Assembly: GCA_019614645.1 (NCBI GenBank)
Contig: JABWDB010000003.1
Coordinates: forward strand, 18,747,001-18,811,000
Length of the DNA stretch: 64,000 nucleotides
Direction of reading: 5' to 3'
Source of the DNA: Stratiolaelaps scimitus
Lineage: Eukaryota; Arthropoda; Arachnida; Mesostigmata; Laelapidae
This document shows positions 50,956-63,202 of this stretch, in pieces. Below the pieces are notes generated by a model. That model did not search any database. It was not told the DNA's origin and saw only the letters and a list, made by a program, of their open reading frames with translations. A program made the position numbers and the translations under genes. Every line of letters starts with the position of its first letter. The stretch's first letter is position 1.

Positions 50956-52680
50956 ACTACGCGTTCATCATGAGACAGTAGGTTGATGTTGTACTGATAA
51001 CAATTACTAATACTACTATATATTTTTTCAATTCCAATAAACGCTATAACCACTAATAATAATAATCATGAATCTGCTACTCCAAACGCACAATATAGCT
51101 CGTTGTGTATGATGTTAGTGATCGGCCCCGATCGTCGTCACCACTCGTTGTTGACCAGCCGCACACGGCATGCTTGCACACTTGTACTCGAGCTGTACCT
51201 GACCACCTTCTAAACCCAACAGACAAACGCAACACGTGGCCTGCAAAATTATCATCTTTCATTTTGTCACAAGCTACAAGCAACTTCCAAACGGAGATTG
51301 GTATAGTCCCATCGAATTTTCACCCAAGCATTTCCCTCGAAAGTGACATCTGCCTGCGTGAGTTGGCCGGCACCACCACTACCGCGCCGCCGACGGATGA
51401 CGCCGCGCGCACACCAGACCGGCCTGACGTCGCTGGCTGGCTGCTGCCGCTGCTGTTCGACAAGCCAGCCTAGCTAGCCAGCTAGCTAGCTCTCAAATCC
51501 GTGTTGTGGTTACTGAGCTCGTTTGAATGCTGCACCCTCAAAAAGTGCGCGCATTTTCTGAGGAGGCGCCCGTTTCCGCCAGCCAATCGGCGGTGTGCGG
51601 CGAGACGCGGCAATATTTGAAAACCGCGCGAAAAGCTCGTTTGAATTTGAAGGGAAGGACACGGGGGCATGCATTGTATATCAGCGCGGGAGCGTTGCTG
51701 CTCGATGCTGTCTAGCGCCGCTCGCGTTGTTCCCTGTCGAATCTCTCTGACGGTCCCATCAACCGTCCGTCCGACCGTCCGTCCAACCGTCCGTACGTCA
51801 GTCAGTTCGTCCATTGCTGCTTCGGTGGCTTGATCCTGCTGCTGCTGCCTCTGTGTGTAGCTGCCGCTGCCTGATGCCATCGCTGCTACTGCTGTGGTCT
51901 GCCTGTCGCTCGCTGTCATCCACCAATAGCGATCAGTGGATTTGTCCGCGTTGCTGCGCGTTGTTCACTGCAGCGGCGCTGCCGCCGCCGCCGCCGCCGC
52001 TTCTCGCTGTTCCCAATATGTTGTTGCTTGTATCCTTCGTATCTATCGTCGTTGCTGCCGTCGCTGACGTAGCCCATAGACCAAGTGCAACAATCCGCTG
52101 CTGCTGCTGTCGGTTTTCCGAACGGCCGATCTACAGCGACCGGTGAATCGGTCGGCGGTGAACACTCCCGACGTTCGCCAGCTCGTTCGGTCGCGGCCAA
52201 CCTGACAAGTAACCGCGCGCCGGTGGGATACGACGCATCGGCCAAATCGGGTCGGTCTATAACGAGAGGGAAAAGAGGATCGGGAAGAATTGACCGGGGG
52301 TTGCCGGCATGACGATGAATTGATCCCCTGACCTGGCCAGCTGCTGAGCCCCTGCAGCTGCTGTTGCTCGACTGTACAACAGCAACAGCCACAGGAACAG
52401 CGAACGGTGGTGGCCAATGTCGCCGGTCGATTCGAGGAGGATCGCCGGCGAAATCAGGCGACGACGATCAAGCTCGCGGGGGGAGGGAGGTAGGGATACT
52501 GATGTTGATGACGACGGCATCGTCGTGGTTGGATTTCGCCGTAGCTGCAAGCAGGCGAGAGAGCCGTTGATGCGTGTGACATTCATCGATGGAACGATGG
52601 CCGATCTCTCGCCGATTGACGCTTCGATAGACGCGAGCAAAAATTAGAATGAGAAGTGAGCGCAAATGTCCTTACACGAA

Positions 52681-52683
<3 letters not shown>

Positions 52684-52716
<33 letters not shown>
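52684..52716. repeat. (TA)16 microsatellite
   Basis: Uninterrupted alternating TA. Confidence 0.95.
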
Positions 52717-52720
<4 letters not shown>

Positions 52721-54216
52721 AAGATGCTCCAGCGGTGTCGGTATCACATGAACCGGTATCACTGCATGCATAGATAGCGTACAGAATAGATAAATGCATG
52801 AGCGTAATACTCACTCATGTAGCTCTTATCATAGCAATAACAACGATAATGATAAGTGTGTTATTGGATTAGCTAGATGGGCATGAGAGAGGCGACGGTG
52901 TATGCGCGAGCGGTGTGTGCAACACTGTCCACTTGATGGCTGTTCGTAGCAGATAATTAAATCGACGGTTTAGTCCAATGTAATATTTACATGTTCTACT
53001 GCGTAGATATGTATCATACGAGAACTCATCAACGGTACTATTGTTAGAGTAACATGCCGCTCGAGAGCATTAGCTATTTCCAGCAAGGAAATATAGGTTT
53101 TAATTACTGCATGGTGCTAACCATGATTCATTTGAATACATGGAGGGTGCTTGAGCCGACCTTAGCTGTTGAGTCGCTCCGAACATCTATCTCCCTTGTT
53201 GTAATTCATTCGCGCTACTTATTTGAATGTATGCTTTTTTTTTCTGGTCGCAGACGCGCAGGCATTGATTGTACAGCCAATCTCACACACAGAATATTTC
53301 GCAAAATAATGACCTCACTTATAATGCACCAATCGTTGCGGCTGGCTACAGCGATCCCCACGTAGATTTGGATGGCGTCAACAATTGGAAAACCAAATCG
53401 GGGTTGATTAGCTGTAGATTCCACTTCGAACAGGGCATGCTTTGTTTGTGAGGGACTTTGACCGGAATCAATCGGCTCTATTGGGGCATGCAGCTCTAAG
53501 CCACCATGAGCCAGGATCGAGTTATCTCGTCGACTAATGCGCGACACCTCGTGTTCGTAATACGAACCAATTATCCTATATCCGTGTATGTGGTATATAT
53601 GCGAAACAACCCAACTGATGAGAGAAATTTATTCAAACAAACAATAATTAGGAATTTTTTTTCCGGGGATTCAACTGATTCATCCCTATAATCTGCGTGA
53701 ATGAACGAATGAATCTTTACACATTTACGGTCATTTAAGAGGAAAATTATCATGCAGCTATTGAGGCTACATTCTTCTATTTCTACTGATGCATCAAGTT
53801 TCTGCTATAAAGTTCTCAATATAGAGACAGAGAGCCAAGCAGCATTAAACTCGCGCATGTACGATGATGCTTCGCGAGCCGGCGCTGTCCAGCGCATGAA
53901 ACACCCCTGGTTAAATGTGCTCGCTGGTTAGAAGGCAGACACACCAGTCATTCGATAGTGAGTCACCATCTCTGGCTTACTCAAGCTTCTGGCGCGCGCG
54001 ATGTTCGCAGTCTGTGCGGCGTGGGGTACAATAGGTGCTGCTGCTGCTGCTGTTGCTGCTGCAGGCTTGGAGTGGAGCTGGATCGCATTGTGCGCGGATA
54101 GCGGGTGCGCGCTCTGCCGCTGCTAGTGCTGCCGTTGAACCAAGTCCGTTGTGGCCGACTGAGAGTCCTGTTCGTAGCCAGCCCGGCCAATAGGCGATAG
54201 CTAGGTGTATTTGGTT

Positions 54217-54218
54217 GA

Positions 54219-54251
<33 letters not shown>
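54217..54251. repeat. CAG repeat continuing into TAG units
   Basis: About nine CAG units followed by three TAG units. Confidence 0.9.
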
Positions 54252-54253
<2 letters not shown>

Positions 54254-54354
54254 ATTTGGTGCGGGAGACCACCTTGTGAAGGAACATTGAGTGGAGTCTC
54301 GTTTCGAGACGACGACCGCGTACGAGGGATGAGAGTTTACGAAGAACAGAGCTG

Positions 54355-54360
54355 TTGTTG

Positions 54361-54391
<31 letters not shown>

Positions 54392-54394
54392 TGT
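54355..54394. repeat. TTG/CTG triplet repeat
   Basis: TTG units pass into about eight CTG units. Confidence 0.9.
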
Positions 54395-54745
54395 GTCGAC
54401 GAGATCCTCAGCTGAATGCCGCTGATGGGATTTGCGTGATGATACGTGGGTCAGTTCATCGCTGGGTCCAATGGCCGAGGTGTGTTGACGCCAGTCTTCG
54501 AAACGACGCACTTGGTCGACGCTGAGACCTAACATTCACGATCTGTTGCCTGGGAGTACGAGGCAACTGCCAGCTTGCCCACTCTGGGACTCAACATCGC
54601 GTTGTCATCGACAGCTTCCACAATGGCAGCCTCCATTGTGGAACCGTATCAAGCGATTTCCACTCGACCCCCCCCCCAAACACGATATGAGCTTCTACGC
54701 AGTGAAAGAAGCATATGGCTAGGCGATGTGTAACATCGTTCTCTT

Positions 54746-54820
54746 TAATTTGTTAACTTCTCTTTCTTTTTAATTTGTTCACTTCTCTTTCTTTTTAATT
54801 TGTTCACTTCTCTTTCTTTT
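54746..54820. repeat. 25-bp minisatellite, three copies
   Basis: Three adjacent units of exactly 25 bases, each TAATTTGTT(A/C)ACTTCTC followed by TTTCTTTT. The first differs from the others by the A/C variant. Confidence 0.95.
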
Positions 54821-56689
54821 AAATGCATACGTACAAATGAGACAGCCTGCCTGAACTGTCTAATCATGTCGTTCTGTTGTCGTTTGACAATAAAACGTGT
54901 ATACCCATACTGTTTGTAGTATATGACGTATGCATTTTCAAAAAAGTGCCTTTGGCCTAATCATCTCTGAGCACTGATCGCAGACATTTACCAACATTCT
55001 GATGTGAGTACCCCCCAGACATGGTCGGGTATCCTCTCGTCTAGCAGCTGCTCCTAGAAGATTAGAAGGCTTCATTAAGTTGATTCCAAGGCTAAACAAG
55101 CGTCACGCATCGATCTATTGATACATGCATCTATTCGTCCTTCGATTCCACTTGACGCCGGTCGCCTGCAAGGGTTAAACTCGGCTAAACGAAAGATCGC
55201 TTGCAACTGCCGCCCTGCGCATGTCCGGAGGCGTCGGGGTCGTCAAGGGAATTTCGCGCTCGAGAGATGAATCCGCGCACGCTCGCATCTGCTTTTGGTT
55301 TCAGGTGCCCTTTCGTATCTTTTTCGCCATTTTCTTCAACTTGATACCGTTTGCTACTGCCGCTGCCGCCGCTGCTGCCGCCGCCGCCGCCGCCCCTGTC
55401 CGGGAGAACCGAATGAGGAGCGGGAGGTCGGATCAGTCGATCGACCGCTGTTTTCTAACCTCCAGCCCGCGAGCATCATTGCCATTGGCGAACCCCGAAG
55501 CCGTTCGTGAAACTGGCTGTGGCTGGTGGCAGCGATCGACACTCATCTCGATCGAAGCGATGGCTGCATGGCCCAGCTCTGCTGTTCTGTTCGGCTCGTT
55601 CTTCATTGGCACGGCCGACCCTCACCTCGTCACATACTGGTCGCTCGGGAGTCGGGACTCAACTCTCGACCTAGCAGTAATCGCAGTCAAATCCAACGCC
55701 AACCCCCGCGAAGCCCCTTTCGACGAGCAGTACACAACTGAAGCGCGTAGACACTCGGGCCAGCGAAGCTACAGACTGCTCTTCAGAGATTCGCCTGAAG
55801 ACACTATCTAGGGGCACCTCTAGTGAGATCGCGGCTAGGCGAGGCTAAGGCGATCGAGATGTACCGAGCTCTCGCGCCAGAAATGACCGCTCTATGTTTA
55901 GCATGGCGGCTGCTGATGCTGTGTGCATGTGTGTGTGTGTGTGTCTAGCTAGAGAATCCTTCAAAGTCGTAGCCGAAGGTCTGGCTGGCAAACACACAGG
56001 TGACCGAGGCGACTAACCGCTGGCCACCCATATGCTGTCTGGCGGCAGCAGCAGCAGCGATCTATGAGGAGCTCTGCATGTCTATCGCGAAGCGAAGTTC
56101 GTTCAACGACGAGCTGTAACGAACAGACTAGCTGGTGGGTTGGAACACGTACAGAAAGTATCATCGTACCTGCCTATGGATACCCAGAGCGAGCGACGGT
56201 GAACGCCGCTATCGCGAGCGCTACCACAACTACTTCTACTCCAAGGAGTATCGCGTGCAAAGAACGTTTCCTGCTACAACATATTCTACCTGCTCTCTTC
56301 CATTCTACCCTTATTGCCGGCGACTAGGTCGGCTCCACGAGTGCATATCTATCTCTCTATGTATCTGGGTCTAGGTCTGCCGGATACAGGGGCTCCAATG
56401 TATACTACTATCTTCGTTGTGAGCTCGACCTCGATGGCGGAACGCGAATGACGACTGCCCGATGAACCAGGTCGCTAACGAAGGAGCCCAGCCCGACCAC
56501 GGCGCGATGTATATAGGAAAAATCTTTGTGGGGGTTTTTGCTTCGCTCCTTCGAGAGAGAGAGAGAGAGAGAGCGAGATGGAAGAGAGAGAGAGATAGAG
56601 TATTCAATTGTGCACCTACGAAGCATACATGTGCGCGACGGAGGTGGACGCCCGGCTGGCTGGCAAGCAACGCTTGCCTACCATGACCG

Positions 56690-56775
56690 CCCGTCAGAGC
56701 GGTGGCGGTTGGACGGTGGCTAAATCTCTGGCTGTCAAAAGCCGGAGGCCGTAGATTCGAGTCCCGCGATCTGGT
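56690..56775 (+). repeat. degenerate tRNA-like element (SINE head or tRNA pseudogene)
   Basis: An A-box-like TGGCGGTTGGACGG (about 56703) and a B-box-like GATTCGAGTCCC (about 56754) are about 50 bases apart, as in a tRNA. Between them TGGCT and AGCC can form an anticodon-type stem. The T-stem pairs poorly, so a working tRNA is unlikely. On the minus strand the region reads SRDSNLRPPAFDSQRFSH, the kind of spurious peptide often produced by tRNA-derived repeats (recalled, not searched). The 3' part does not match the two fragments at 1 and 5.97 kb, so it is probably a different family. Confidence 0.45.
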
Positions 56776-57052
56776 GAGGATGACATGCAATAAGCGAACT
56801 TAAACTGTATTGTTGAAACAATTGCACTTTCCTTAATAAACCAACAAAGCTTTGTCACCAAAGTAACATACACTTCCTATTCTATATATATGTACATGGT
56901 GTAAATAGAGGCCGTTCGGCACAGAGACAGGGTATTTCTACGAGCAGGGCCTTTTATATTTTAACGACACTATCACTGGATGTACAAAAGGGACACGCAA
57001 TTGCAGTGAAAGGTGCTATGCCGACTTATGTCAGAGGAGAACTTGAAGATCC

Positions 57053-57084
57053 ACAATATATATATATATATATATATATATTGT
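57053..57084. repeat. palindromic CACAA(TA)nTTGTG tract
   Basis: An alternating TA tract flanked by CACAA and its reverse complement TTGTG, making the whole element a perfect palindrome. It ends 30 bases before the TATA box of the small gene downstream. Confidence 0.9.
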
Positions 57085-57113
57085 GTCCACCCGTGGTGTT
57101 ACTAAGACGACTG

Positions 57114-57148
57114 TATATAAACATCTCTGCAAGAGTCAGTCAGTCAGT
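57114..57148 (+). promoter_or_regulatory. TATA box with three tandem TCAGT initiators
   Basis: TATATAAA lies at 57114-57121. TCAGT, the arthropod initiator core, occurs three times in tandem with A at 57138, 57142 and 57146. The last is 30 bases from the first T of TATAAA, the standard TATA-to-start spacing. A start at 57146 gives a 23-base leader before an ATG in AAAATG context. The combination is typical of strongly expressed, short-first-exon arthropod genes such as cuticle proteins and secreted peptides. Which TCAGT is used cannot be told. Confidence 0.55.
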
Positions 57149-57168
57149 CATCCAGCCGAGTGCCCAAA

Positions 57169-57920
57169 ATGAGTTTACGTAAGTCATGCCAAACGTTCGC
57201 GCGGTGGTATGGCTGAAGCAGGTGCTCGATGCCGGCAAAAATTCGTATCGTACATAGATAGATACATGTATTTATTTACTATCACTGTTATCGTCCCTTA
57301 CTGCGAATCGTGTTAGGACCGCTGCAGCGACTGCTCGAGCTTCTGCAAATCGGCATTCGTACGGGCGGAGCTCTACAATTCCAAATTCCGTTTGGTACAA
57401 ACGGCCAGACAGCACGGATATAGACTTTACATTACAAATACTAGTACTAATCACAACAATAACAGCAGCAAAGAGCAATCGTGTCCGTAGCTTGTGACAT
57501 GATTAGTCGCGGTACTAGTTTGCGGTAACTTGTGGCCGAGATACACCTCGCTCGTAGACGTCACACATGACGTTAATTCGGGTTGCTGATCGACGCTGGC
57601 TGCCGATATGATCCGGCAAGAATTGTGCGCGGTTACCCTAGGAGGTGGTGCGCGTAGAACGCTTCACCGCGTCGTGGTGATTGATATCGTCGTATGTAGT
57701 CGTGGCCACCTTGGTCAGCTGTGTTCATGCCACGCCCGGTGTTTCAGTGCGTTGCGACCTTAGTTCCGCAGTCTATCAGTTCATTAGATTAGCTTTAGAG
57801 CTTGAAAGTGCTACTACCCCTGTTGCCGCTACTACTGCTGTTGCTGCTGCTGCTGCTGCTTCTGGTGATGACGCAAGGAGGAGTGCTTATAGCATCTCGT
57901 TCGATCGGATCACTCACTGA
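57169..57920 (+). CDS. small secreted protein, two-exon model (unrecognised)
   Basis: Coding exon 1 (57169-57178) is only ten bases, ATGAGTTTAC, followed at once by a consensus GTAAGT donor. Exon 2 is best placed at 57700-57920 (acceptor TATGTAG, intron 521 bp). The phase fits, completing the N-terminus MSLLVATLVSCVHA, a convincing signal peptide with likely cleavage after VHA. The mature part is about 62 residues: TPGVSVRCDLSSAVYQFIRL, then an acidic and hydrophobic segment, an alanine run from a CTG tract, a dibasic RR and a short tail ending ITH before TGA. It is not recognised as any family. A peptide precursor or cuticle-type protein are possibilities. Exon 1 and the promoter are the stronger part. 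The acceptor has a poor pyrimidine tract, and another at 57749 (GTGTTTCAG, same phase) would remove the signal peptide. Exon 2 could also lie elsewhere. Confidence 0.35.
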
Positions 57921-60900
57921 TCGCGGATCAGGACGTTCGTGGCTATCGAACATCAAGCTTATTCTCATCAGCGTATTGTTGTTTTTCATGATCAAAATTA
58001 TTCGATAGCAAAAGATACGCTGTGTCAGCTAAATCAACCGCGAGATAGATCTCGAGGGTGTTGACGTCAATTAGTTTTCGCGTGGAGTCGCCAGCATCCA
58101 CGAATGAGCGAATATCGAACAAGCGAACTCTCTTGGCCGGCTTGTTGCTGCGTGTTGAGATTGTCGAGATGTCCTATCCGATTGTCTATCTTGTCGAAAC
58201 GAGATCGCCCCAAACAGCAGAATAGCGCAGAAAATAAGAAGCACACAATCAAGCTATGTCTTAGCGGAGCGCGCGATACGATGCTGCTGACAGTGGTGGG
58301 ATTTGACCGGTGATGGTGGCCGCCACCAGCAGCAGCAGCAGCAGCAGTCGCACCACCACCATCACAAGTAGTGATCGGAGTCGTTGTAACAACAGCGATG
58401 GCAACGCCGACAGCCTGGGTCACCTTGCCGGGCCGTCCAGCGGCCTACGTCACGGGGACGCCATATGGACTGGCCAGAGCGCTCGGCAGATTCTGCCGTT
58501 CGCCAGCAGAGCTACGAGTTGGATGGACGGACCATGCGACGGCGGCGGCGGTGGCGGCTGCGCGGCACAGTATACTCCGCTCTTTTATGTGCTCTCTTAT
58601 TTATACTGCCATCGCCACAGCAGCAGCAGCAACAACTACTACTACGACTACTACCGCTAGTACAACCATAGTGGGCCGGTCACCGGCCGGACAGGCGAGG
58701 AACGAGGGAACTTTAGCTGCTGTTGCTGCCCTTGTCTCTGCCGACTGAGCTGAAAGCTAAACAGCATTAACAACAGCACGACAGCGTTAAGAAAGCAAGC
58801 AAGCGAACGAAGAATGCAGGGAGCCCTGTGGCACTCCGCACGAACATAGAGCCAGGCAACAGCCGACAGCAGCAGCAGCCCGAACGGCAGCAGCGACAAG
58901 CGATGACGGTCCCACAGACCGACGACCCGACGACGACGCTGCGGCCACCGCCATTGCTCTCAACACACGACAGAAGCAGCAGCAGTGGCGGCGGCGGCGG
59001 TTAATATCGCTGCGATGGCAGTTTCTCTGAACCCTGCGCGTTCGCTCCGCGCGGTCTGTTCTCGGCAACCGCGTCACCACCATCATCACCATTACTGCTG
59101 CTGCTGCTACTGCTCCTTGTATCGCTGCAGTCCACACGTCCGTTTGTGGGCCGGCGGCCGGTCTCTATCGACAACAAGTCGATCGATGTCTCCGTATCCG
59201 CGATGTGCTGCTGCTGCTGCTGTTGGTGCCACATCGGAGAAATAGCGCATACGAAACGACGGTAGCGGTGTCGGCCACGGCAAACGCTGGTGGTGGTGGT
59301 GGCGGCATCGCTCGCCTAGATGTTGTACTGCTTGTTGCTTCATTGGCTCGTTGTGGTGGTGGGCTTGCAGCGAGAAATCCGACCGCCCGCGCCGTGTCTC
59401 TCTCGGTAGACCGCTCAATCCACAGCAAATCGCTTTGCCGCTGCAGGCGACAGCGGTGTATGTCTACGTGCACTGCATAGGTGTACGTGTATGCGTGTGA
59501 GTATGTATGCATCCATGTCTATTATCTAGCTTCTGTATGTCGCCTGTATTCTAGAAGAGGGAAATTCGTGCCACAATGTTGACAGCCTCGTATGTTTGTT
59601 CGAAGCTTGTCTTCGTTACTGACTTTGGCCTGCCTGTTGAAAACCCGAGCTATCTGTATCTTACAGTACTACTACGATAGTGCTGTACAGCATAGCGTAT
59701 GCGTACGCATCTATCTACCCAGTCGATCTATCTCTCTGTCGCTCAATGTATTTGGGACGTGCTCTTCTTCTACTGGATTTCCTACGGGATGTGCGCGATC
59801 GCTTCTCTCCGCGATCGCGCACGTTCGCTTTGCCGGCAGCAGAAGAGCCGGCGGCGGAGGAGCTGGTGGTGGCGCGGCGGTGGTTGTACCCTAGAACAGA
59901 ATCTGTGGCTGAATAGGCTCAGACTTGTTTCTCTTTTGCTCCGCGAAAACGGGCCCTTGTTTCGACTATAACAACTGACTTCGACCCAACTCGCCGATGG
60001 AGGCTCCTTGTCGCGAGAGGAGTCGATGACGATGATGATGATTCTTGGCTGTTGTTGATTTTCCCGCTTTCTGCAGCAGCAACCACCACTTCTACCACCA
60101 CTACGACTGCCGTTGCCACCGCCGATCTGCTGGTGACGGCTCTCCGTGGCAGCGGACCGCGCGGCTGGTTGTCGACAGTCGCTGTTCTCGTTGTTGTTAT
60201 TCTACTACGGTGACGGCGGCGGCGGCGGCGACAACCAGCGCTGAGGGCTGAATGCTCACTAGTTCGGTTGCTTGGCTGCTCGCGGCGCTCCGACGGTACA
60301 TGATGATCGTTTTAGAGAAGTAGTGGCGCCGGCACCATCACAATCACAGCCGCCATAGCAGTCGTCGCCGCCGCTGCTGCTGCCGCTGCTGCTGCTGCTG
60401 TGAAGTTCGAGACCGAAGCGCCACGGAAGCAGCGGTTGTGAGCCAGCCACTGTGTATCTCTGTGTATGACGCTGGATGCATGTGGATGTGGCCGGCGTCG
60501 GTGATACCAGCGCAGAGCTGCTGCGCGCACAGTCGGAACGTTGCCCCCGGAGTCGGTGCCCTCTTCTTCCTGCTCGATCCTCTTCTGCTGCTGCTGGCGG
60601 CGGCGGCGGCGGCACCAGCAGCAGCCAAAGCAGAGTTCTTGTAAGAGCTCACGATCGACGCGTCGGGTGGTTGCTTGCTTGACTGACTCACTGACTGGCC
60701 CGGTCTGTGGCCCTCTGTGACTTCAGTGGAATGGTAGTTGGAGCCCGACGCTAAATCGTAGGAGAAGGCCGGGTCGGGCCTCGCTGGCGGAAGACGATCG
60801 ACTTGCTCGGACGGCACTGCCACTCAGTGGCCACAACGGGTGACGCCGGGCAACGGCCCCAAACAAACGAATTGGCGCGGCCTCTAGCCGCGCCGAGTGC

Positions 60901-63124
60901 TCCGTCATGGTCAGGGACTCGTGGACTTCTCCGAGCCTCGCATCGCGTTCATTCTCCCTCCAGCAGCCCAGCAGGCCTCCAAAATTTTCAGCCCAGAATA
61001 ACGTTAGAGCGTGACGCCATTGCCGCTTAACATCATTGTCGCGACGTCGGCCAGTGCATCGGAGATTTAACCTCAGCCCTAGTTACCGATTGAATAATAG
61101 TCATATACATGACATTGCAGAGCACAGCGGCCCGAGTACATGTAACATCGCTTCGCGAACGTTCAAATTTCTCAACTTCACTACCATTTGTAATGACACA
61201 TCTGGCTGATAGGAGCGAGGCGAACAGTACAAGACCACGCGAGCATTTCAGCCTAGCCACATCTGTACGCCCTCTGCTGCTGTACTTACCACCTTAATAG
61301 ATTCGATATAATTAGCGTTGCCTGTCTTAATATGATAGTTACATACGGACGTATCATACGAAAGCGCTTGCTCTTCGCCTCTGTTTAGTAACGGATAGCT
61401 CGTTGGTAACACGAGTAATAATGATTGATTGGAACTCTAATTACTAATAACTACGACTACTGTTTCCGCTGCTGCCGTCGCCGCCTCCGATGATGATGTT
61501 GATGATGCTGATGACGAGGCTCGGCATGGCCAGTTACCATCACACATAATAGTAATCATATGAGTAAATAGATTCGCGCGCGAGAGAGCGCGAACATCGG
61601 GAAAAAGGGGTTGATGTGTTGTCAGCGGATGACGGACGCCACCATCGCGCGTCCTGAAGGTGAACACCATCTCCGCTTTGGTGCGGCAGATATTGGCGAG
61701 ACTGGGCAAACTGCAACGAGCGGAGAATCAGCGAATGACCGGACGTCAACATTTGACGTCAGGTCGAAACGCAGAAGCGGCAGTGAGAAATCGCACGCAC
61801 GAGAGAGCAACAGACAGCCAGATACATAGATGGATATAGACACACACACACACACACACACACAAGCTCGCGCAGACACAGCAACGGAGACAGACCCCGG
61901 AGGAGCTCTCGTGGCGGCGGCGGCGGCGTTTTTCGGGATGTTTGCTGTTGAGCCGCTGCTGCTGCTGCTGCAATGACGCTGAATTTCTGAGGCGAGATCC
62001 CTGTGGATTGCTATGCAGGTCGTTCGCTCAGTGCTGCTGCTGCTGCTGCTGTCCTCGCTTACTGAGGTAGCTCTGCTGAAGTCTGACGACGACGACGACG
62101 ACGACGACGCAGCCACAGGATGGCAGTCGGCTGCGGGGCGACTTCGTCGTCTTTCTCTATATTTCTCATCACTTCTCGCACAGTTCGCTCGCTGATAGCG
62201 ACCGCCGGTTGTGGTGGCTCTGGAGGTCCTTTCCCCTTGAACAGCATCGCTGTGGCCAGCACCAGCAGCGTCAACCACCACTACTACGACGACGACGACA
62301 ACTAAACGAGCTACCCGTTACCGATGTGCGCATTAGCCGAGAGGCGGAGAGAAAATCAAAGAAGAAGAGCAAGAAGCCGGCGCAGCCGCCGCTGCCGCTG
62401 CTGGCGCTGTTGCAGATTCGTAGGCCGACTCTCAAGGGCTACGCATCGAGACAGACACGTAGGACCTGTGGAAGAGACATAGAGCAGACCTCGAGGAATC
62501 ACGTGATGATTCGACGACCCTCCCGGGGTCGCCGGGTGGTAACAGCATCGTTCGGGGCAGCCACCGCCATCGTTGCGGCTGACGGTGGCGGTGCCGAGAC
62601 TGTTGCTGCTGCTGCTGCTGCTCCTCTGAACTGAGTTGAACTGGCTGACTCGACTGCCTCAGTCGGCCAACGACCATTTGTACTTCATCATCAGCAACAG
62701 CAGGAGCAGCAACAGCAAAAACAACAACTAGCCTGGCAACCACTGCGCACTGCACGTCGTACAGTGTCGCACAGTACAACACACCCGAACTGGATAGAAA
62801 GGGATACTGGTGCTGCTGCTGCTGCTGCTGCTGATGCGGCGACCCCGGCATCGGCAGTACACTCGTGGTGTGACGAGACATTGGGACGCCAACCGCTATT
62901 GCGCTATGAGCCCCTTCATCTTCTCTCTCATCAGCTAGGTTGTTGCATCAGCTGAGCTGTTTAACATGGGACGTCTGTACTGTGACCAACTGTCATAGTA
63001 CAGTAGGTATCATCGTTTGATAGATAGATAGATACAATAAATAAGTAGCGGTGATGAACTTCATCGTACGCCATGAAAGGATATTATAGCGTTGTGGATG
63101 TGACAGGTCCGTCTATATATATAT
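57921..63124. other. non-coding stretch, triplet-rich
   Basis: CAG tracts near 58325-58350, CTG/GCC-rich blocks throughout 58.5-60.7 kb, a CA run (61841-61863), and CTG tracts near 61961, 62033-62051, 62602-62622 and 62811-62833. Long open frames on both strands (61622-62281 minus, 219 codons; 60344-60823 minus; 62432-62881 minus) are serine-, glutamine- or alanine-rich translations of these triplets. No domain is recognisable and no gene is supported. Confidence 0.5.
61841..61863. repeat. (CA)n microsatellite
   Basis: Eleven uninterrupted CA units, near a GACG run at 62082-62107. Confidence 0.9.
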
Positions 63125-63202
63125 ATATGTATATATGGCATGACACCTGGGTTATATGATATATATATATATGTATATGGCATGACACCTGGGTTATATG
63201 AT
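63125..63202. repeat. 42-bp tandem duplication with embedded (TA)n
   Basis: The string GGCATGACACCTGGGTTATA occurs at 63137 and again at 63179, each time preceded by a (TA)n/GTATATA stretch. The TA part differs slightly in length between the copies. Confidence 0.95.

Larger units (their letters stand above)
49166..57113. other. non-coding stretch
   Basis: Contents are a TTGA run near 49297-49320, CTG runs near 49677-49720, G18 (50121-50138), (TA)n at 50929-50955 and 52684-52716, CCGT units near 51764-51800, CAG/CTG tracts (54217-54251, 54355-54394), a 25-bp minisatellite (54746-54820), GT (55927-55945) and GA (56553-56590) runs, and a tRNA-like element at about 56690-56775. Open frames such as 53981-54535 (minus) and 55221-55811 (plus, 196 codons with an alanine run) show no domain and include triplet repeats. 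Confidence 0.5.

Noticed and set aside
55221..55811. 196-codon open frame on the plus strand
   Set aside because: Contains an alanine run from GCC triplets, no recognised domain, and overlapping frames of similar quality. No promoter or splice evidence.
61622..62281. 219-codon open frame on the minus strand
   Set aside because: Serine-, alanine- and valine/cysteine-rich runs come from CTG, GAC and CA repeats. No domain is present and the opposite strand is equally open.
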